DNA of 64,000 nucleotides from Zingiber officinale. Lineage: Eukaryota > Streptophyta > Magnoliopsida > Zingiberales > Zingiberaceae. A program made the translations under genes and the position numbers. Within the stretch, counting starts at the first letter, position 1. The number at the start of each line of letters is the position of its first letter. Below the pieces are notes generated by a model that made no database searches, had not been told where the DNA came from, and was given only the letters and a program-made list of their open reading frames with translations. Shown one piece after another: positions 10,543-22,500 of this stretch. The stretch is from contig NC_056003.1 of assembly GCF_018446385.1 (NCBI RefSeq), positions 18,721,198 through 18,785,197 on the forward strand. Direction: 5' to 3'.

Positions 10543-11514
10543 TTAGACGACGTCAGCCGCGGGCAAGCTGACGTAGCCGAGCTTCCTTGGCACAGCGTCC
10601 TCTTCTTCGTGCCGCTTCTTGCACCCCGAATGCAACACCACGAACGCCCCCAACTCCACGAAACTAACCACATTCGTCACCGCAACAGAACCCAATCCCA
10701 CGCAGAGTTGCCCCCACAGACCCAGATGCAACCTCCTGGTGGCTGCTGTCTGAGCCACGCCCAAGGCATATCCAACTACGAACAACACCACCACGATGCC
10801 TACGCCTCGCCACTTGCTCCCCCGGATAAGCTCCTTCGCCCTCGAGATGGCCTTCCATCCCCGCGTCCCCTGCTCGACCACAGAGACCACCACGCTCAGC
10901 GGAAAAATCACCATCAGGTACACCCACCAGGCCGCCGCCGCGACACCCAGGGCTGCGGCCAACGCGAGCCACCAAACCGACATGTCGTAGAGTACCGAGA
11001 GGCAGTAGATTGTCGTCACCAACATCGCCGCGATTAAGATGTACCCCAATTTCAGCACCGCGACGAGGAGTTGAGTCAGGAGGGCGCCGGCGAGCGAGGG
11101 CTTGGCGTCCTGGAGGACCTCCCTGAGCGTCTTCTGCGGCTTGCCCTTTCCGGATTGCGCCGCAGCAAGCGCGCAGATGTTGACTGCAGTCAACGTGTAG
11201 GTGATGGCCGACGCGACGACGAGGTTGACGAGCACAACAGAGAGAAGCTCCTTGTTGACCTTTTGGAAGGCGGCGAAGTGTTCGGAGTAGGCGGGGCTTC
11301 TGGGGTCAGTGGTGGCCAAAGCGGCGGAGATGGGAGCGACGTCTGCGAGGAGGGAGAAGGTGGAAAATTTAAAGGCGGAGATGAGGAGGTCGCCGGCGAA
11401 AAGGGAGATGAGGAGGAGGGAGGACAAGATTCGGGGGTTCTTGGCGAAGAGGGAGATGGCTTCCTTGAGGATGGTGAAGGTGCTGGATCTGGAAAGAGCA
11501 AGGAGATGAGCCAT
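10543..11514 (-). CDS. Multi-pass membrane protein of a plant-specific uncharacterised family
   Basis: A single-exon gene for 323 residues. I chose the ATG at 11514 over an in-frame ATG 54 codons upstream because it sits in a perfect Kozak context (GCCGCCACCATGG), because a TATA box lies 66 bp upstream of it inside the longer frame, and because the longer N-terminus is low-complexity. Hydrophobic segments lie at about residues 30-50, 90-118, 142-170, 180-212, 236-256 and 270-295, so about six membrane spans; residues 214-236 form a basic loop (TRGWKAISRAKELIRGSKWRG), and the tail from 298 is charged and presumably cytosolic. The layout resembles plant proteins often labelled polyadenylate-binding-protein-binding or DUF-type membrane proteins; that is from memory, and no biochemical role is established by the sequence. 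There is no signal peptide. It is flanked by repeats on both sides, so there is no gene neighbourhood to inform its role. Confidence 0.85.
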   Translation of the reverse strand: MAHLLALSRSSTFTILKEAISLFAKNPRILSSLLLISLFAGDLLISAFKFSTFSLLADVAPISAALATTDPRSPAYSEHFAAFQKVNKELLSVVLVNLVVASAITYTLTAVNICALAAAQSGKGKPQKTLREVLQDAKPSLAGALLTQLLVAVLKLGYILIAAMLVTTIYCLSVLYDMSVWWLALAAALGVAAAAWWVYLMVIFPLSVVVSVVEQGTRGWKAISRAKELIRGSKWRGVGIVVVLFVVGYALGVAQTAATRRLHLGLWGQLCVGLGSVAVTNVVSFVELGAFVVLHSGCKKRHEEEDAVPRKLGYVSLPAADVV

Positions 11515-11579
11515 GGTGGCGGCGGACGAGCTGCTCTGGTTTAGTTTGTGGGGGATGTGCAATGCAATTGTGATCAAAG

Positions 11580-11586
11580 ATTTATA
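11580..11586 (-). promoter_or_regulatory. TATA box of the membrane-protein gene
   Basis: TATAAAT on the minus strand, 66-72 bp upstream of the chosen ATG, a normal spacing for a short 5' UTR. Confidence 0.65.
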
Positions 11587-12271
11587 ATCATTTAATTTGG
11601 TGGTGAAGACGAAAGACTTTATGGAGTCAACACGATTATTGTAAGCCACTTGCTTAATGAGTAAAATGGAAAGCAACTTGTTTACGTAGTGACCACGATT
11701 ATGGCCAACAACTTGCTTACAGAGTCAAGTCAAAGATTCGTTCGGAAAAGGAAATTTCTCTTTTACTTTTATCTTATGCTTTATTTATTTTACCCATCAT
11801 AAATTAAAATATTATATTTTAAGTAATCGCATCCAATAGGTGGTCTTAACGCGTTCAAGTAAACGTGACACATCCCATGTGTATATATATATTTTTAAAA
11901 TTTAAAATTATATTTATTAAAAAATTATGAATTTTAAAAATAGTAAGATGATTGAAATAGTAAAATTTTAATATTATTTTTTTTAAAAATAGTAATTCTT
12001 TTTTAAAATAAAATTATTATTAAAGAAAATAATAATAATTTAAATATTTTAAAACATATTTAAAATATATTTATTTAATATGGTATAATTTTAAGATGAT
12101 TGAATGGACTGGAGGACAATAAATAATGAGTGTTAATGTTAAAATGAATGTGAGTGAAAGAGATATATTATTATGATAAATATGTGTCAATGGACCTTAT
12201 ACTTTTTGATGAGATGGTGAGTATTATAATGGGAGTAGGTTGTTGATTCTCTTAAGGATCTGAACTATTTA
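11587..12271. other. AT-rich upstream intergenic DNA
   Basis: The first 170 bp contain a short duplicated phrase (CACGATTATTGTAAGCCACTTGCTTA near 11630-11655 resembles 11695-11720). The rest is AT-rich without coding or repeat signal that I recognise. Confidence 0.5.
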
Positions 12272-12796
12272 TTAACTAGGGGTGTCAAAAATGAACCCGA
12301 CTCGACGACCCAACCCGAGTCGACCCGAAAAAAATCGGGTTCGGGTTGGGCATTTTCGGGTTCGGGTCGGGTTCGGGTTGGAGGGTTGGAGAGTAAAAAA
12401 ATTTCGGGTTGGGTCGGGTCGGGTTCGGGTTGGGTCGGGTCGACCCGGGTTGGCTTAAATATAAGGTTTTGTGGGTTTTTTTTGGGTTAAATTAAATTTT
12501 ATTTTAAAAATTTAGATGTTTTTATGTACATTAATATCATATTTGTATGATAATGATGGAATATTGAGATAAAAGTGAAGAATTATAGGGAAAATAGCCC
12601 AAAAAAGTCATTTTGAATCGGATTTTCGGGTTATATGGGCCGGGTTCGGGTTGATCGGGTTGGTCGGGTTCGGGTTCGGGTTGAGGTGTTTTGGGTTGAA
12701 CTCGGGTTCGGGTCGGGTTCGGGTTGGGTTAAAAAAAAAAAAACTCAACCCGACCCAACCCGACCCGACCCACCCGAATTGACACCCCTTAACTAG
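12272..12796. mobile_element. hAT-like non-autonomous element full of CGGGTT repeats
   Basis: The element (12280-12788, 509 bp) is flanked by the 8-bp direct repeat TTAACTAG at 12272-12279 and 12789-12796. Its ends are GGGTGTCAA and TTGACACCCC, inverted with respect to each other. An 8-bp duplication and short inverted ends fit the hAT superfamily. Both subterminal regions are hexamer-like runs of CGGGTT/GGGTCG with their complements (12296-12450 and 12625-12775), around an AT-rich centre. No transposase, so it depends on another element. Confidence 0.88.
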
Positions 12797-13640
12797 ACGC
12801 ATCAATCAGAAATCTAGAGTTCAAAACTTATCTATAGTATATTATTAGAATTTTTCTTATTAATCAATTATTATTAATTAATCAGGGATTTAGGATTTTA
12901 AATTCAGCTATAGCGTATTATTGAATTTTTTTTTGATTTTCTTTAGTCTCATATTTTAGGATTGATAGTAAAGTGAACGGAAAAATTTCTATAAAAATTT
13001 TGGATCGGCGATATTAAAAAATATATTTTTCATGACTTTTTTATTAAAATTAAGTATGATATTAAATTAATGACTTTTTATTAAAATTAAGTAGGATATT
13101 AAATTAATATTTTTATAAAGGAATCTTTTTATTAAAAATGAGTAAATAGAAGAGGAATAAAGATTTTTTTTTATATTTGAATTCGTTAGAAAAAAAATCT
13201 GATAGTAATAATCTAAGATGAGGAAGATTGAATAGTATGAACATTTAGAAAACGCGTTGGATAATTTAAGAAGTGGAATATTTGAGTTCATCTCTTTGAT
13301 TTTCATTATGAACGGCTTGTCCATAATTTCTCCGTGTGTACATCTTCAATAATGAGATAAGAAATAATCGGTAGGCGTCACGTACGTGACAAGAGAAATT
13401 AGTAAAATTTAATCGGACAGTTCTAATAGAGAAAAATGTTGCCTTCTTGATTCTTTAGTCTAGCTTCCGACTCTTGATCCTTCTAGTTTTTCAATTTTTT
13501 TTTGACCCAACTATTAACTTTCTTGGCTCCTTAGCCTCCGAGCCCTGACTCTTGACCTTGTCAACTCCTTAGCCTCCCGGTTCTCTACTCTTGAGTCATT
13601 ACCTTTTGGCTTCCTGGCCTCTTGGTGATACAAGACACCA
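12797..13640. other. AT-rich spacer, no gene seen
   Basis: Strongly AT-rich; GTTAATTAA-like and TTTTTATTAAAATTAAGTA phrases recur near 13035-13100. The CT-rich part 13440-13630 repeats GACTCTTGA/CTCCTTAGCCTCC phrases irregularly. No open frame of interest. Confidence 0.5.
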
Positions 13641-15639
13641 AACCATTTCATAAAAAGAATAAATCATCATGCGAATCACAAATTATTTTAGGAAAAGGAT
13701 AATCATCATACAAATCTCAGATTATTTTGAGAAAAAATAATGGCGTAAACAAGTCTTGCATTATTCAAGGAATTAAAATAATGACAACATGGAAAAAAGA
13801 ATAGAAGAAAAGAGTCTGTGATCTCCTTATAAAAGATAATCCTTTCTCATATCTATGTACATACGCACACCTACGCACATCAAAACCTTAATATTCATCT
13901 TCTTCATCCTCTAACTTAAGCGTTGGAGTGGCTGCGCCGAGGAATCCCTGGTCGTCATTCTAACCCCCTTCTTCTTGTTTATCTTCGTTTAGGCTCCCAA
14001 TCACATCATCATCCTCATTGTTACTCCGTGATTGACAATTAAGTTAGCAACATATCCAACTCATTAGTGATTCACTCATCGACGTTCATGGGCAGCATCA
14101 AATTAACATCTGTGGAAAAATTGAGTTAAGACATGAATCAGAACATGAAGATGGATGATGTCGGAAGACCTAATGTTATCACCATGGCAACATAAAATTT
14201 TGAAAAATTGGTAGAGACAACGGTGCAAACAGTGTTAAAGGGGCAACTATCGCATGTTCCAATGATCAATCATTCAACTGAACTGACGCCCTAGTCAGTT
14301 GAAGCAACACCGACACATCAGAATGTACCTTAGCTTATGGGAACGCTACAAGCTGCTTGTACTATACCGATTGGTAAGTTCGTCGTTAGAGAACCTTCTA
14401 TAGAATCTTCTGGTGAAACACCTTATCGAGATTTTTAAGAGGAAAAGGCCCTAAATTTGGTGGATCGAAAGCCCCTCAAGGTCCTTCGTTTTCAAAAGGC
14501 ATTCTCCAGAATAAATTATCAAGGTACTTTCGGGTATTACAAATCGAAGAATATAATGGTACTATAGATCAAGAAGATCACATCTACAAATTTGAGAATG
14601 CTTCTTTGTTACACCAATATACTCAGGTGTCTAGTTTTCTTAATCACGCTCTCGGGTTCGGTGCAGAGATGGTTTAGTTCAGACATTTAAGGAATTTAAA
14701 GCCATGTTCATGCAACACTTAGCAATCAGTTGAAGATATTAGAAAATGTCATATGATTTATTTGCTCTCAGGCAGAAATTTAAAGAACCCTTGAAAGAAT
14801 ACTTGTAATAGTTTAATCGAGTAGTCATGGATGATCACTCGGTTACCCCAGAGGTACAAGTTAGGGCTTTTTCTCAAGACTTGGTTGATAGAGATTTTTC
14901 AGATCTTTAGTAAAAAAAAAACCCTCAAGCCAATTTCGAATGGTTACAAGTCTAAGAACTTAAGTATATTTAAGTTGAAGAAGGCTAGTTAGTTAACAAA
15001 AAAGAAACGTCAACTATGGCTCCTATCCCCACACATCAAAATTAGAGAGCTCCTCCCCCATCCTTGAGAAATCTAGAATTCACAAATCAAAGGGGAGAAA
15101 AAGTGGTACAAGCTGTGGAGGTAGTCCCGACTCTTGCTCCCAAATCTAGTTGACGATCTCCCGAGGTGACTCAGTATTATGCCTACCATCAATCAAATTC
15201 TCATTCCATTCGAGATTGTTAGCAGTATGCAAGGGAGTTAAAATGAATAATTGACTAGTAGAACTCCAATCGAAGTGAGTCGAGCAAGAAAACGTTGTTA
15301 CCACCATGATATTGACCGACCTGTGAGTTAATGATCTTGTTCTCCTTCAAAAGAACTCTGAGGCTCTTCTCGGTCTCATCAGAATGTCAAAGAAAAAGAT
15401 ACAAGCAAGGACAAGATTGATGCCTGGGGGACTATAAACACAATCTTGGATGGACCCACAGATGGGGACTCCACTTAAGCCCGAAGGACTCATGGCAGAA
15501 GACTGGAAAGTTATGCTGTTAGCACTTTTCAAGGAAGAAGGCAAGGTCCTTTTATAAATTTCAGACAGAGAATATAGTAAGAGTCAAGGCCCCCAATGAT
15601 GATCCTTTAGTAAGAAGTCTTTATTGCTAATTATCAAGT
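13641..15639 (+). pseudogene. Ancient Ty3/gypsy gag remnant
   Basis: Conceptual translation of 14545-14930 gives a gag-like order, with phrases such as SYDLFALRQKFKEPLKEYL, a hallmark of plant gypsy capsid proteins (the S-L-x2-x-R-Q-x-x-E-x-L-x-x-Y pattern), and VRAFSQDLVDRDF. A further piece at about 15165-15245 (YYAYHQSNSHSIRDC) resembles the histidine/cysteine segment preceding the protease in the same group. Many stops and indels interrupt it. Sequence 13860-14150 may be its LTR end and leader, but I see no LTR partner or primer site. This is older than every other element in the window. Confidence 0.6.
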
Positions 15640-15763
15640 AAATATAGCTCATCAGAAGGTCGAAATCGAGCTCGATCTCGGCTTGATAAGATAAACGAAC
15701 AAGCTTTTTACCGAATCGAGCTCCGAATAGCTCGCGAGCCGTTTGGTTTATTTACATCCCTAC
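15640..15763. mobile_element. Fragment of a GAGCTCG-type MITE
   Basis: TCGAGCTCGATCTCGG, CGAATAGCTCGCGAGCC and the end GGTTTATTTACATCCCTA are typical of a widespread plant non-autonomous hAT-type family. Only one end is clear and no target duplication was found; the right end abuts the truncated gypsy LTR. Confidence 0.45.
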
Positions 15764-15765
15764 CA

Positions 15766-16414
15766 GGGAGGGCTCTTCCAAACTTGACTGATAAATTGTT
15801 TATGTAAGCTTCGGCTATATGACTGCATGTCCTTAGGAGGTACCTCTAGGACCATGAAAATAGACTGAATGACTAGCTCCAATAGTGGTTACCACCTTGT
15901 GGCATATCCACCCATATTAGTTATGTAGACTCTTTTACGTATCGGATGTTTTTCTTCTCTATTTTGTATAGAGTTCATGACATATGCTTATTAGATGTTG
16001 CACTTGTTACTTCATGGATGCTTATTATTCATAATGGATTGTACTTGCTGGGGGGGGGGGGGGGGGGGGAAAACTCATGATGCTTACGTTACATGTGAGG
16101 AAGACACCCCCCATGATACGATGGGGAGCTTGCGGATGGAGTAGACGAGGAGACGAGATGGTTACAGTCACACTGCCCGCACATCTAGGAGTGCTGAGAA
16201 GACTGGTGTTATTATGTGTCTTTTAGTTGCAGTATCGTATTAGCGTTTTCTTTTCTTGTTCTTTTTGTTGGGTCCATCTATGTGATACTACTGGTTATGT
16301 TGGGTATGGTAGTTCTTAGGGTGGATTTACTGTTTTGGTACTTTACAGCATATTTTTTGTTTGGATGTTTTTTCTTTACCTAGAAAAAAAATTGAGAAGT
16401 CAAGAGCTGTTTCA
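15766..16414 (+). repeat. Truncated 5' LTR of the gypsy element
   Basis: About 640 bp match 43360-44001 of the 3' LTR, ending CTGTTTCA before the primer site. The upstream 2.2 kb of the LTR is missing; its place is taken by the MITE fragment and older gag remnant. A run of 20 G (16050-16069) replaces a GGGGGCG in the 3' LTR. Confidence 0.88.
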
Positions 16415-16416
16415 GT

Positions 16417-16429
16417 TGGTATCAGAGCA
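16417..16429 (+). other. Primer binding site of the gypsy element (tRNA-Met)
   Basis: TGGTATCAGAGCA follows two bases after the LTR end. Confidence 0.9.
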
Positions 16430-16601
16430 AAGACTCCTAAAGGACAGTGTGCGCATGCCATCTCGTCAGGAACCCGGCTACTTCCGCCCTAAGTTTGTAA
16501 GATTTGTCGTGTTGTAGTCTTGAATTTAGTTGATAACTTAGCTATGCCATAACTAATATACTAACATGCAATGATGAACGTGAGTTTGGAATGTACAGGG
16601 A

Positions 16602-17612
16602 ATGGCAGGTCAAAGGAACAACGGTGACAATGGGGGACAGAGCAGTCAACTTCTTGCAGGGCTTACTGCGCTTATTCAGGAGCAGAATCGTCTCCACGGA
16701 GAGCAGATCCAGCAATTATTGTGAATCAGGACAAGGGAAAATGCACCGAGTCGACCCAACGCCAGTGTGAACCCAATATATAAACAGTTTAGGGAACTTG
16801 GGCCGACAGAGTTCAAGGGCACTGCAGATCCGATTGTTGCAGAAGGCTGGATCCGGTCCTTAGAAACCATCTATGACTTCATGCAACTCATGGACGCTGG
16901 TAAGGTTAGGTGCGCCACATTCATGCTGCGGGATGATGCTCGGATATGGTGGGAGGGTATGCGTTCTGTAGTGGATCTGACTACTCTAACTTGGGTGGGC
17001 TTTAAGGAATTATTCTATGGGAAGTACTTTACCATCGACAACCGAACTCGATTGGCGAGAGAATTTCTAGAGCTTCGTCAAGGGGGCACAATAATGGCTG
17101 AGTATGTCTGGAAGTTTGAGAGGGGACGATACTTCATACCCATGTTTGTAGGGCAACCGACCGAGGAGCTGAAGCATTTCATTAAAGGGTTGAGGGCGAC
17201 CATTCTTCACGATGTCAGGCTGAGTCGAGTTACCATGTTTAGAGAGGCAGTGGATCATGCCCTAATATCAAAAAGGGATAAGAATGATATGATTAAGGAA
17301 GCATAGAATAAGAGAGTAGGGTATCAGGGGAGAGATCAGCAGGAGCCAAGAAAGAAGAAACCTGTTCCTGTACAATTCCAAGCCAAACAGCTGCAGAAAC
17401 AGCAACAGACACGACAACGACCCCAGAGACTGCCAGCAGTTGATGGTACCGCTCCTAAGACTGAGGACAAAGTTCGACGTCCCACATGTGAGAAGGTTCA
17501 TGCAGGGCAGTGCCTCATGGGCTCCAACGTTTGTTATATGTGCAAGAAGACATGACATTTCGCTAGAGACTATCCTCAACTCAAACGGTCAACTAAAGGA
17601 AGGATATTTGCT
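16602..17612 (+). pseudogene. gag: Gypsy gag with stops and broken zinc knuckle
   Basis: Start at 16602 (ATGGCAGGTCAAAGG). The capsid domain is well preserved in 16767-17306: ARIWWEGM, LTWVGFKELFYGKYF and the LRQGGTIMAEYVWKFE region are typical of Retrotrans_gag. In-frame stops occur at about 16722 and at 17304. The frame continues to a nucleocapsid knuckle at about 17533-17575 that reads C-x2-C-x4-H-x4-Y, with a stop replacing the glycine and Tyr replacing the last Cys, so RNA packaging function would be lost. No frameshift separates gag and protease: they are in one frame. Confidence 0.87.
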
Positions 17613-18884
17613 ATGGCACAGGAGCAGGTGGATCTCGATGCGAGCATCATCACAGGTATGATTGTTGTTGCCAACTTACCTGCTCATGCATTGATAGATT
17701 CTGGAGCTACCCACTCTTTTATGTCTGCAACTTATACAAGAAAATTGAGCATTGCACCCGATCAAATGGATATGAGATATAGCATTTCATTACCCTCGGG
17801 AGCAGAACTACACAGTAACTGGATAGTAAGAAATTGTCAGATGACGATGCAGGACCGCAAAGTGTACGCTGAATTTATTGTGCTAGACATGACAGATTTC
17901 GATGTGATCTTTGGAATGAATTGGTTGTCCCGATATGAGGCTATCATCGACTGCAACCAACGGACGGTCAGGTTGAAACTACCAAATGGTGACTCTTTCA
18001 TGTTCTATGCAACCCGAAGACCTTCTCCTCGCATTATTTTGGAGTGTAAAGCTCGACGAATGCTGGGAAAGGGGGTGTGACGGACTTCTAGTCAATATCA
18101 TAGTTAATCTAGAGACTTGTCGGTCAGGTTTGGAAGAAGTGGAGGTAGCTCAAGAATTCCCAGAAGTATTTCCCGATGATATCACGAGATTGCCCCCTGT
18201 TAGAGATGTTGAATTTGGGATAGAGCTAATACCTGGAACCACTCCAGTGTCCAAAGCACCGTACCGACTAGCGCCCACCGAAATGAAAGAGTTGAAAGAG
18301 CAATTGCAGGAGTTACTGGACAAGGGTTTTATCCGACCAAGTGTGTCACCATGGGGAGCGTCAATGCTATTTGTGCGCAAAAAGGACGGGACAATGCGTT
18401 TATGCATAGACTACCGGGAGCTGAATCGGGTCACAGTCAAGAACAAATATCCACTACCCAGGATTGATGACCTATTCGATTAGCTACGAGGGGCCACTGT
18501 ATTATCAAAAATTGACTTGAGGTCCGGCTACCACTAGGTAAGGGTGAAAGAGGAGGATGTTCATAAAACTGCATTCAGAACTCGTTATGGTCACTACGAT
18601 TTTCTGGTTATGCCGTTTGGACTAACTAATGCCCCCACAGTGTTCATGGATTTGATGAATCAAGTTCTTCAGCTGTATTTGGATCAGTTTGTTATCGTCT
18701 TCATCAATGACGTATTGATCTACTCTCGGAGCCATGAAGAGCATCGTTTACACTTAACTATAGTGCTATAGACGCTGAAGGATAGACGGTTGTATGCGAA
18801 GTTTAGTAAATGTGACTTTTGGTTGGGGCATATTCCATTCCTAGGACACATAGTTTCGGAGAGGGGTATAGAGGTGGACCCAGC
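17613..18884 (+). pseudogene. pol: Gypsy protease and reverse transcriptase, N-terminal part
   Basis: The retropepsin motif ALIDSGATHSFMS is at about 17689-17727. After a frame change near 18075 the RT follows: [16 protein letters not shown], the [20 protein letters not shown] strand, [12 protein letters not shown], then FINDVLIYS at about 18700-18726. The catalytic box is normally Y-x-D-D; here the first Asp is Asn, so polymerase activity would be lost even without the stops at 18481, 18536 and 18769. The frame is cut inside D-P-A at 18884 by the copia insertion and resumes at 33961. Confidence 0.9.
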
Positions 18885-20862
18885 TGTTAGTTAGAGCCCT
18901 AGAGCCAATCATTTGATGATTGTATGGACTCATGTATATCATATTCATGTATATATATTAAGGCATTTGGTTTTTGGTTATTATGCTTATTTGTATTAGT
19001 GTCAGATAAAATAAGTATAGTAACGTCCTAGAGTAGAAAGGTTCTTACCTATATCAATCGATTGGTTGAATCGATAGTGAGATGATATAGGGAATACTAC
19101 TCTAAATCATTCCTAGTCGAGTATTAACATTCAGGGACAATGTTAATACAATAAGACTAGCATGTAGGTCAGCTCGATGACTTGATCTCACAAGTCATGG
19201 ATATAGAGATATCAAGCTGACACATGGGTATGCATTAGAGAATGTATACTGAATGACCCGCCATGAGAAAGTATCATGGATCGTTATATGAGTGTCATAT
19301 ACTTTCTCATGTGACTATTAGTATGACTATTAGTCCTTTGACCTGAAGTCACCATGGATCCCTACATAAGGAGTTATGTACTTTGGTTTCGTCAAACGTC
19401 ACCCGTAACAGGGTGGACTATAAAGGTGATTACTGGGTATGTAATAAATTATGCAGAGGGATGTGAGTGATGTAGATGGGATCTATCCCTCCCATATGAC
19501 GGGAGCGACATCAATATTCTTGATAGAGTTAGACCACGAAGTGCATGACCATGCGCAAATGAGTCAACATGAGATGTTGAGCTCATTTGATCGAGTGAGT
19601 CTACTTGGAGTTCAAGATTTAGATTGATTAGAGGATGACACGGTCTATGCCTCACATTGATCAATCTAGATGTCATGGATAGAAGGACATTTGACATATT
19701 TTGTGAGGAGTCACAATTGGTAGTCACAAGGTGATGTCGGATCTCGACATTCTTGTAACTTGGGTAGTAATGATGTGTTGCTAGATACCGCTCATTACTT
19801 ATGCTCATAAATGGGTTTAGGGCATTGCCAATGTTACAAGAACCTATAGGGTCACACACTAAGGATAATTAGATGGAGATTTGGTTCATATGATGAACCA
19901 AGAGGATTATATTCATTTGATGAATCATATTGGATTAAGAGTAATCCAAATTGGGCTAATTGAGTTGGACTCAAGTTGATTCATGTATTCAATGAGTCTA
20001 ATTTAGATTATGACTCATTAAATCAACTTAATTTAATGAATTAGATTCATTATATTAAGTTGGCTTGAATCATATGGTTGGATTAGATCAACCATGAGAG
20101 AGATTTGATCAAGTTTGACTTGATTTGAGAGGAAGAGAAAAAGTCATGCTTGACTTGACTTTTTGCCACATCACTAGTGAGTTGGCAAGATGTGGACCAA
20201 TAGGATTGGTCCACATCATCAATGTGTGCCACCTCATGGAGGTTACAAGCCTCCATAGCATTTAATGTGGCCGGCCCACATTAAATGAGGAGGTTACACT
20301 TGTTGCCATGTCATTTAGTGAGGTGGCAAGATGTGGACCAATAGTGTTGATCCACATCATCCTAGAGTGCCACCTCATGGGGGTTACAACTCTTAATGGT
20401 CTCCACATTAATTGGAATTAATGTGGGGTTTACACCTCCTAGAGTGGCCGACCACTTGATGGCTAAGGGATTTTTTGAATTTCCTCTAATTGATTCATTC
20501 ACTCTTCTTCTCCCTTGGGTGCTCTCTCTTCTCCTTCTCCCATTCCTTGGCCGAACACTCCATTAGTGCTAGCACACCTTGTGTTTTGGTCATCTCCTTC
20601 TACTTGTGTCCGTGTGGATACATATAGAGTTTGTCTACTTTGACAACTAGAGATCCGGCGACATCTTGGAAACGCGAAGGGCTTCGCTACAAGGGTAATG
20701 ATCTTAACTTTAGTGTAGATCTAAAGGGTCGACAAACCCTTACAAGAAAAAGGCTTTTTGATAAATTTTGTTTACGAATCTTTGCACGAGATCCATGGCT
20801 TTGGGTGACTCGGGGTTTCCGCGATGCGAAAAAGCGGTTTTCGCGGCCCGAAGAACCCAACA
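18885..20862 (+). repeat. LTR1 of the compound copia (1978 bp)
   Basis: TGTTAG...AACCCAACA, same family as 5577-7408. It carries a 140-bp tandem duplication at about 20163-20442 (GGCAAGATGTGGACCAATAG in both units) that is single in copy 1. Confidence 0.93.
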
Positions 20863-22500
20863 CAGATTCCTTGTATTTTATGAAAAATATACCTTTTGTG
20901 ATTTTTGTAAAAATTGAGTTTTTAGAGTTTTATGAGTATTTTTCCGTAGAAGCGAAGCACAAGTGTCTCGGCACTTGTAGGCTTCGGCTACCGGAAAGTT
21001 TTCTTTTAAACGGCTTCGTTTTGCCCTAAATCCGTTTGGGACAGCGGGGTCGGGTGCCATTAGATCGCAAAGGAGCAACTCACGATGGTTAGATCGTGGG
21101 TAGGGGCATTGCCCCTAACCGCGTAAGGGAATTTGCTTAGCGATTGAAATCGCTAAAATCGAACCCACCGGGAAGTTTTTTTCGAAACGGCAATGTCTCG
21201 ACCCAAATCGTTTTGGGACAGCGGGTTTAGGCGCTGTTGGATCGCAAAGGAACCCTCGCGATGGTTAGATCGCGGGTAGGGGCGCTGCCCCTGGCCCCGC
21301 AAGGGGATCCGTTCCGCGATTGCGCCCGAAACCGCTAAACGGGACCGCCGGGAAATTTTACTCATAAAATTTGTAAAAATTATTTTTAAAATTACAGAAA
21401 AATTATGAAAAATATATAATTTTGAATTATATATTAATTTGTGATAGTCATGACCCAAAATACCCAATAAGATTGGATTTGTGTTGTAATTCATAATATG
21501 GCCTGCGTATGATTATGTGTGCTGTATTTTTATTTTTTCCCACGGCTGTCGTGCCTTTCTCTTATTCTGGTTGTAAATTAGATTTAGACTCGAATGTAAC
21601 TCGAGTTTCAAATTTTAATGTACAAATTGGAGCGGTGGAGGGTCCACACGAGACGGAGTTCCGAGGCGGGCACGAGCAACACAAGGTGGTCAAAGGGAGG
21701 AGATTGGAGAAGCTGTTGACCCTAGGTTGACCATTCGATCTTCTCATTGGCTTGAGAAGATCGTAGTAGGGCCATGACTAAATCAAAAATAGATTAATTA
21801 ATTAATTGTTATGTATCTGATGCATGTTTAATGATTAATTAATTAATTAGTGCCTTAACGATTAGATTAGATCTAAGTCGTGCACATGATGCACCCTTGC
21901 GATTAGATTAGATCTAAGTTGTGCACAAGATGCATCCTTCTCGATTAGATTAGATCTAGATCGAACCAACTCTAAATGCCTAACCGTGCCGTGACACCTA
22001 TCACTACCTCGATCACATGTATTGTTGAATCTGCCAAAGCAGAGCAATACATATTATCTTGGTAGGGTACGGAGGGACAATCTTGGTCCCGCCTATCAAC
22101 GCATGGGTGAATACAAACTCAATTAGATTGAGTATTCCTAGTTACTCGGTTGGATCGAGTCAACTATAGGCATTCTTCCAATAGTTGGAAAGGTAGGACA
22201 AAATCACGTTTATATTAACTCTCAGGCGTATTAGCCAAAGCTAACTCGAGTTTTAATATAAATGCGGATATTGATTCTATAAACAAGAGTTGCATAGAGA
22301 TGTAATTGGTAATCGTTACCTACCGATCATACTAAGCCTTGGGCGTATTAGCCAAAGCTAACTCAAGGGTTAGTATGATGTGGATCTTGTCCCACAAGAA
22401 TTATAGAATTCAGTGGGAGCATCATTTAATTAAAGGCCTAATTAAATGATTTTTAAAGAATATGATATTTATTTCTGCAAATTTTCTGTTGTAGATAACC
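20863..22500 (+). promoter_or_regulatory. Leader of internal region A, primer site deleted
   Basis: Copy 1 and region B have the primer site right after the LTR; here the LTR end is followed by CAGATTCCTTGTATTTTATG, so the tRNA-Met site and about 30 further bases are gone. The duplicated 185-bp segment and the two GGCGTATTAGCC hairpins are kept. Confidence 0.8.

Noticed and set aside
11190..11501. Antisense and alternate frames inside the membrane-protein gene
   Set aside because: GC-rich coding sequence with low-complexity products; the minus-strand frame with membrane spans explains the region.
12280..12788. Interstitial telomere repeat
   Set aside because: Units are CGGGTT/GGGTCG, not TTTAGGG, and they are part of an element with inverted ends and target duplication.
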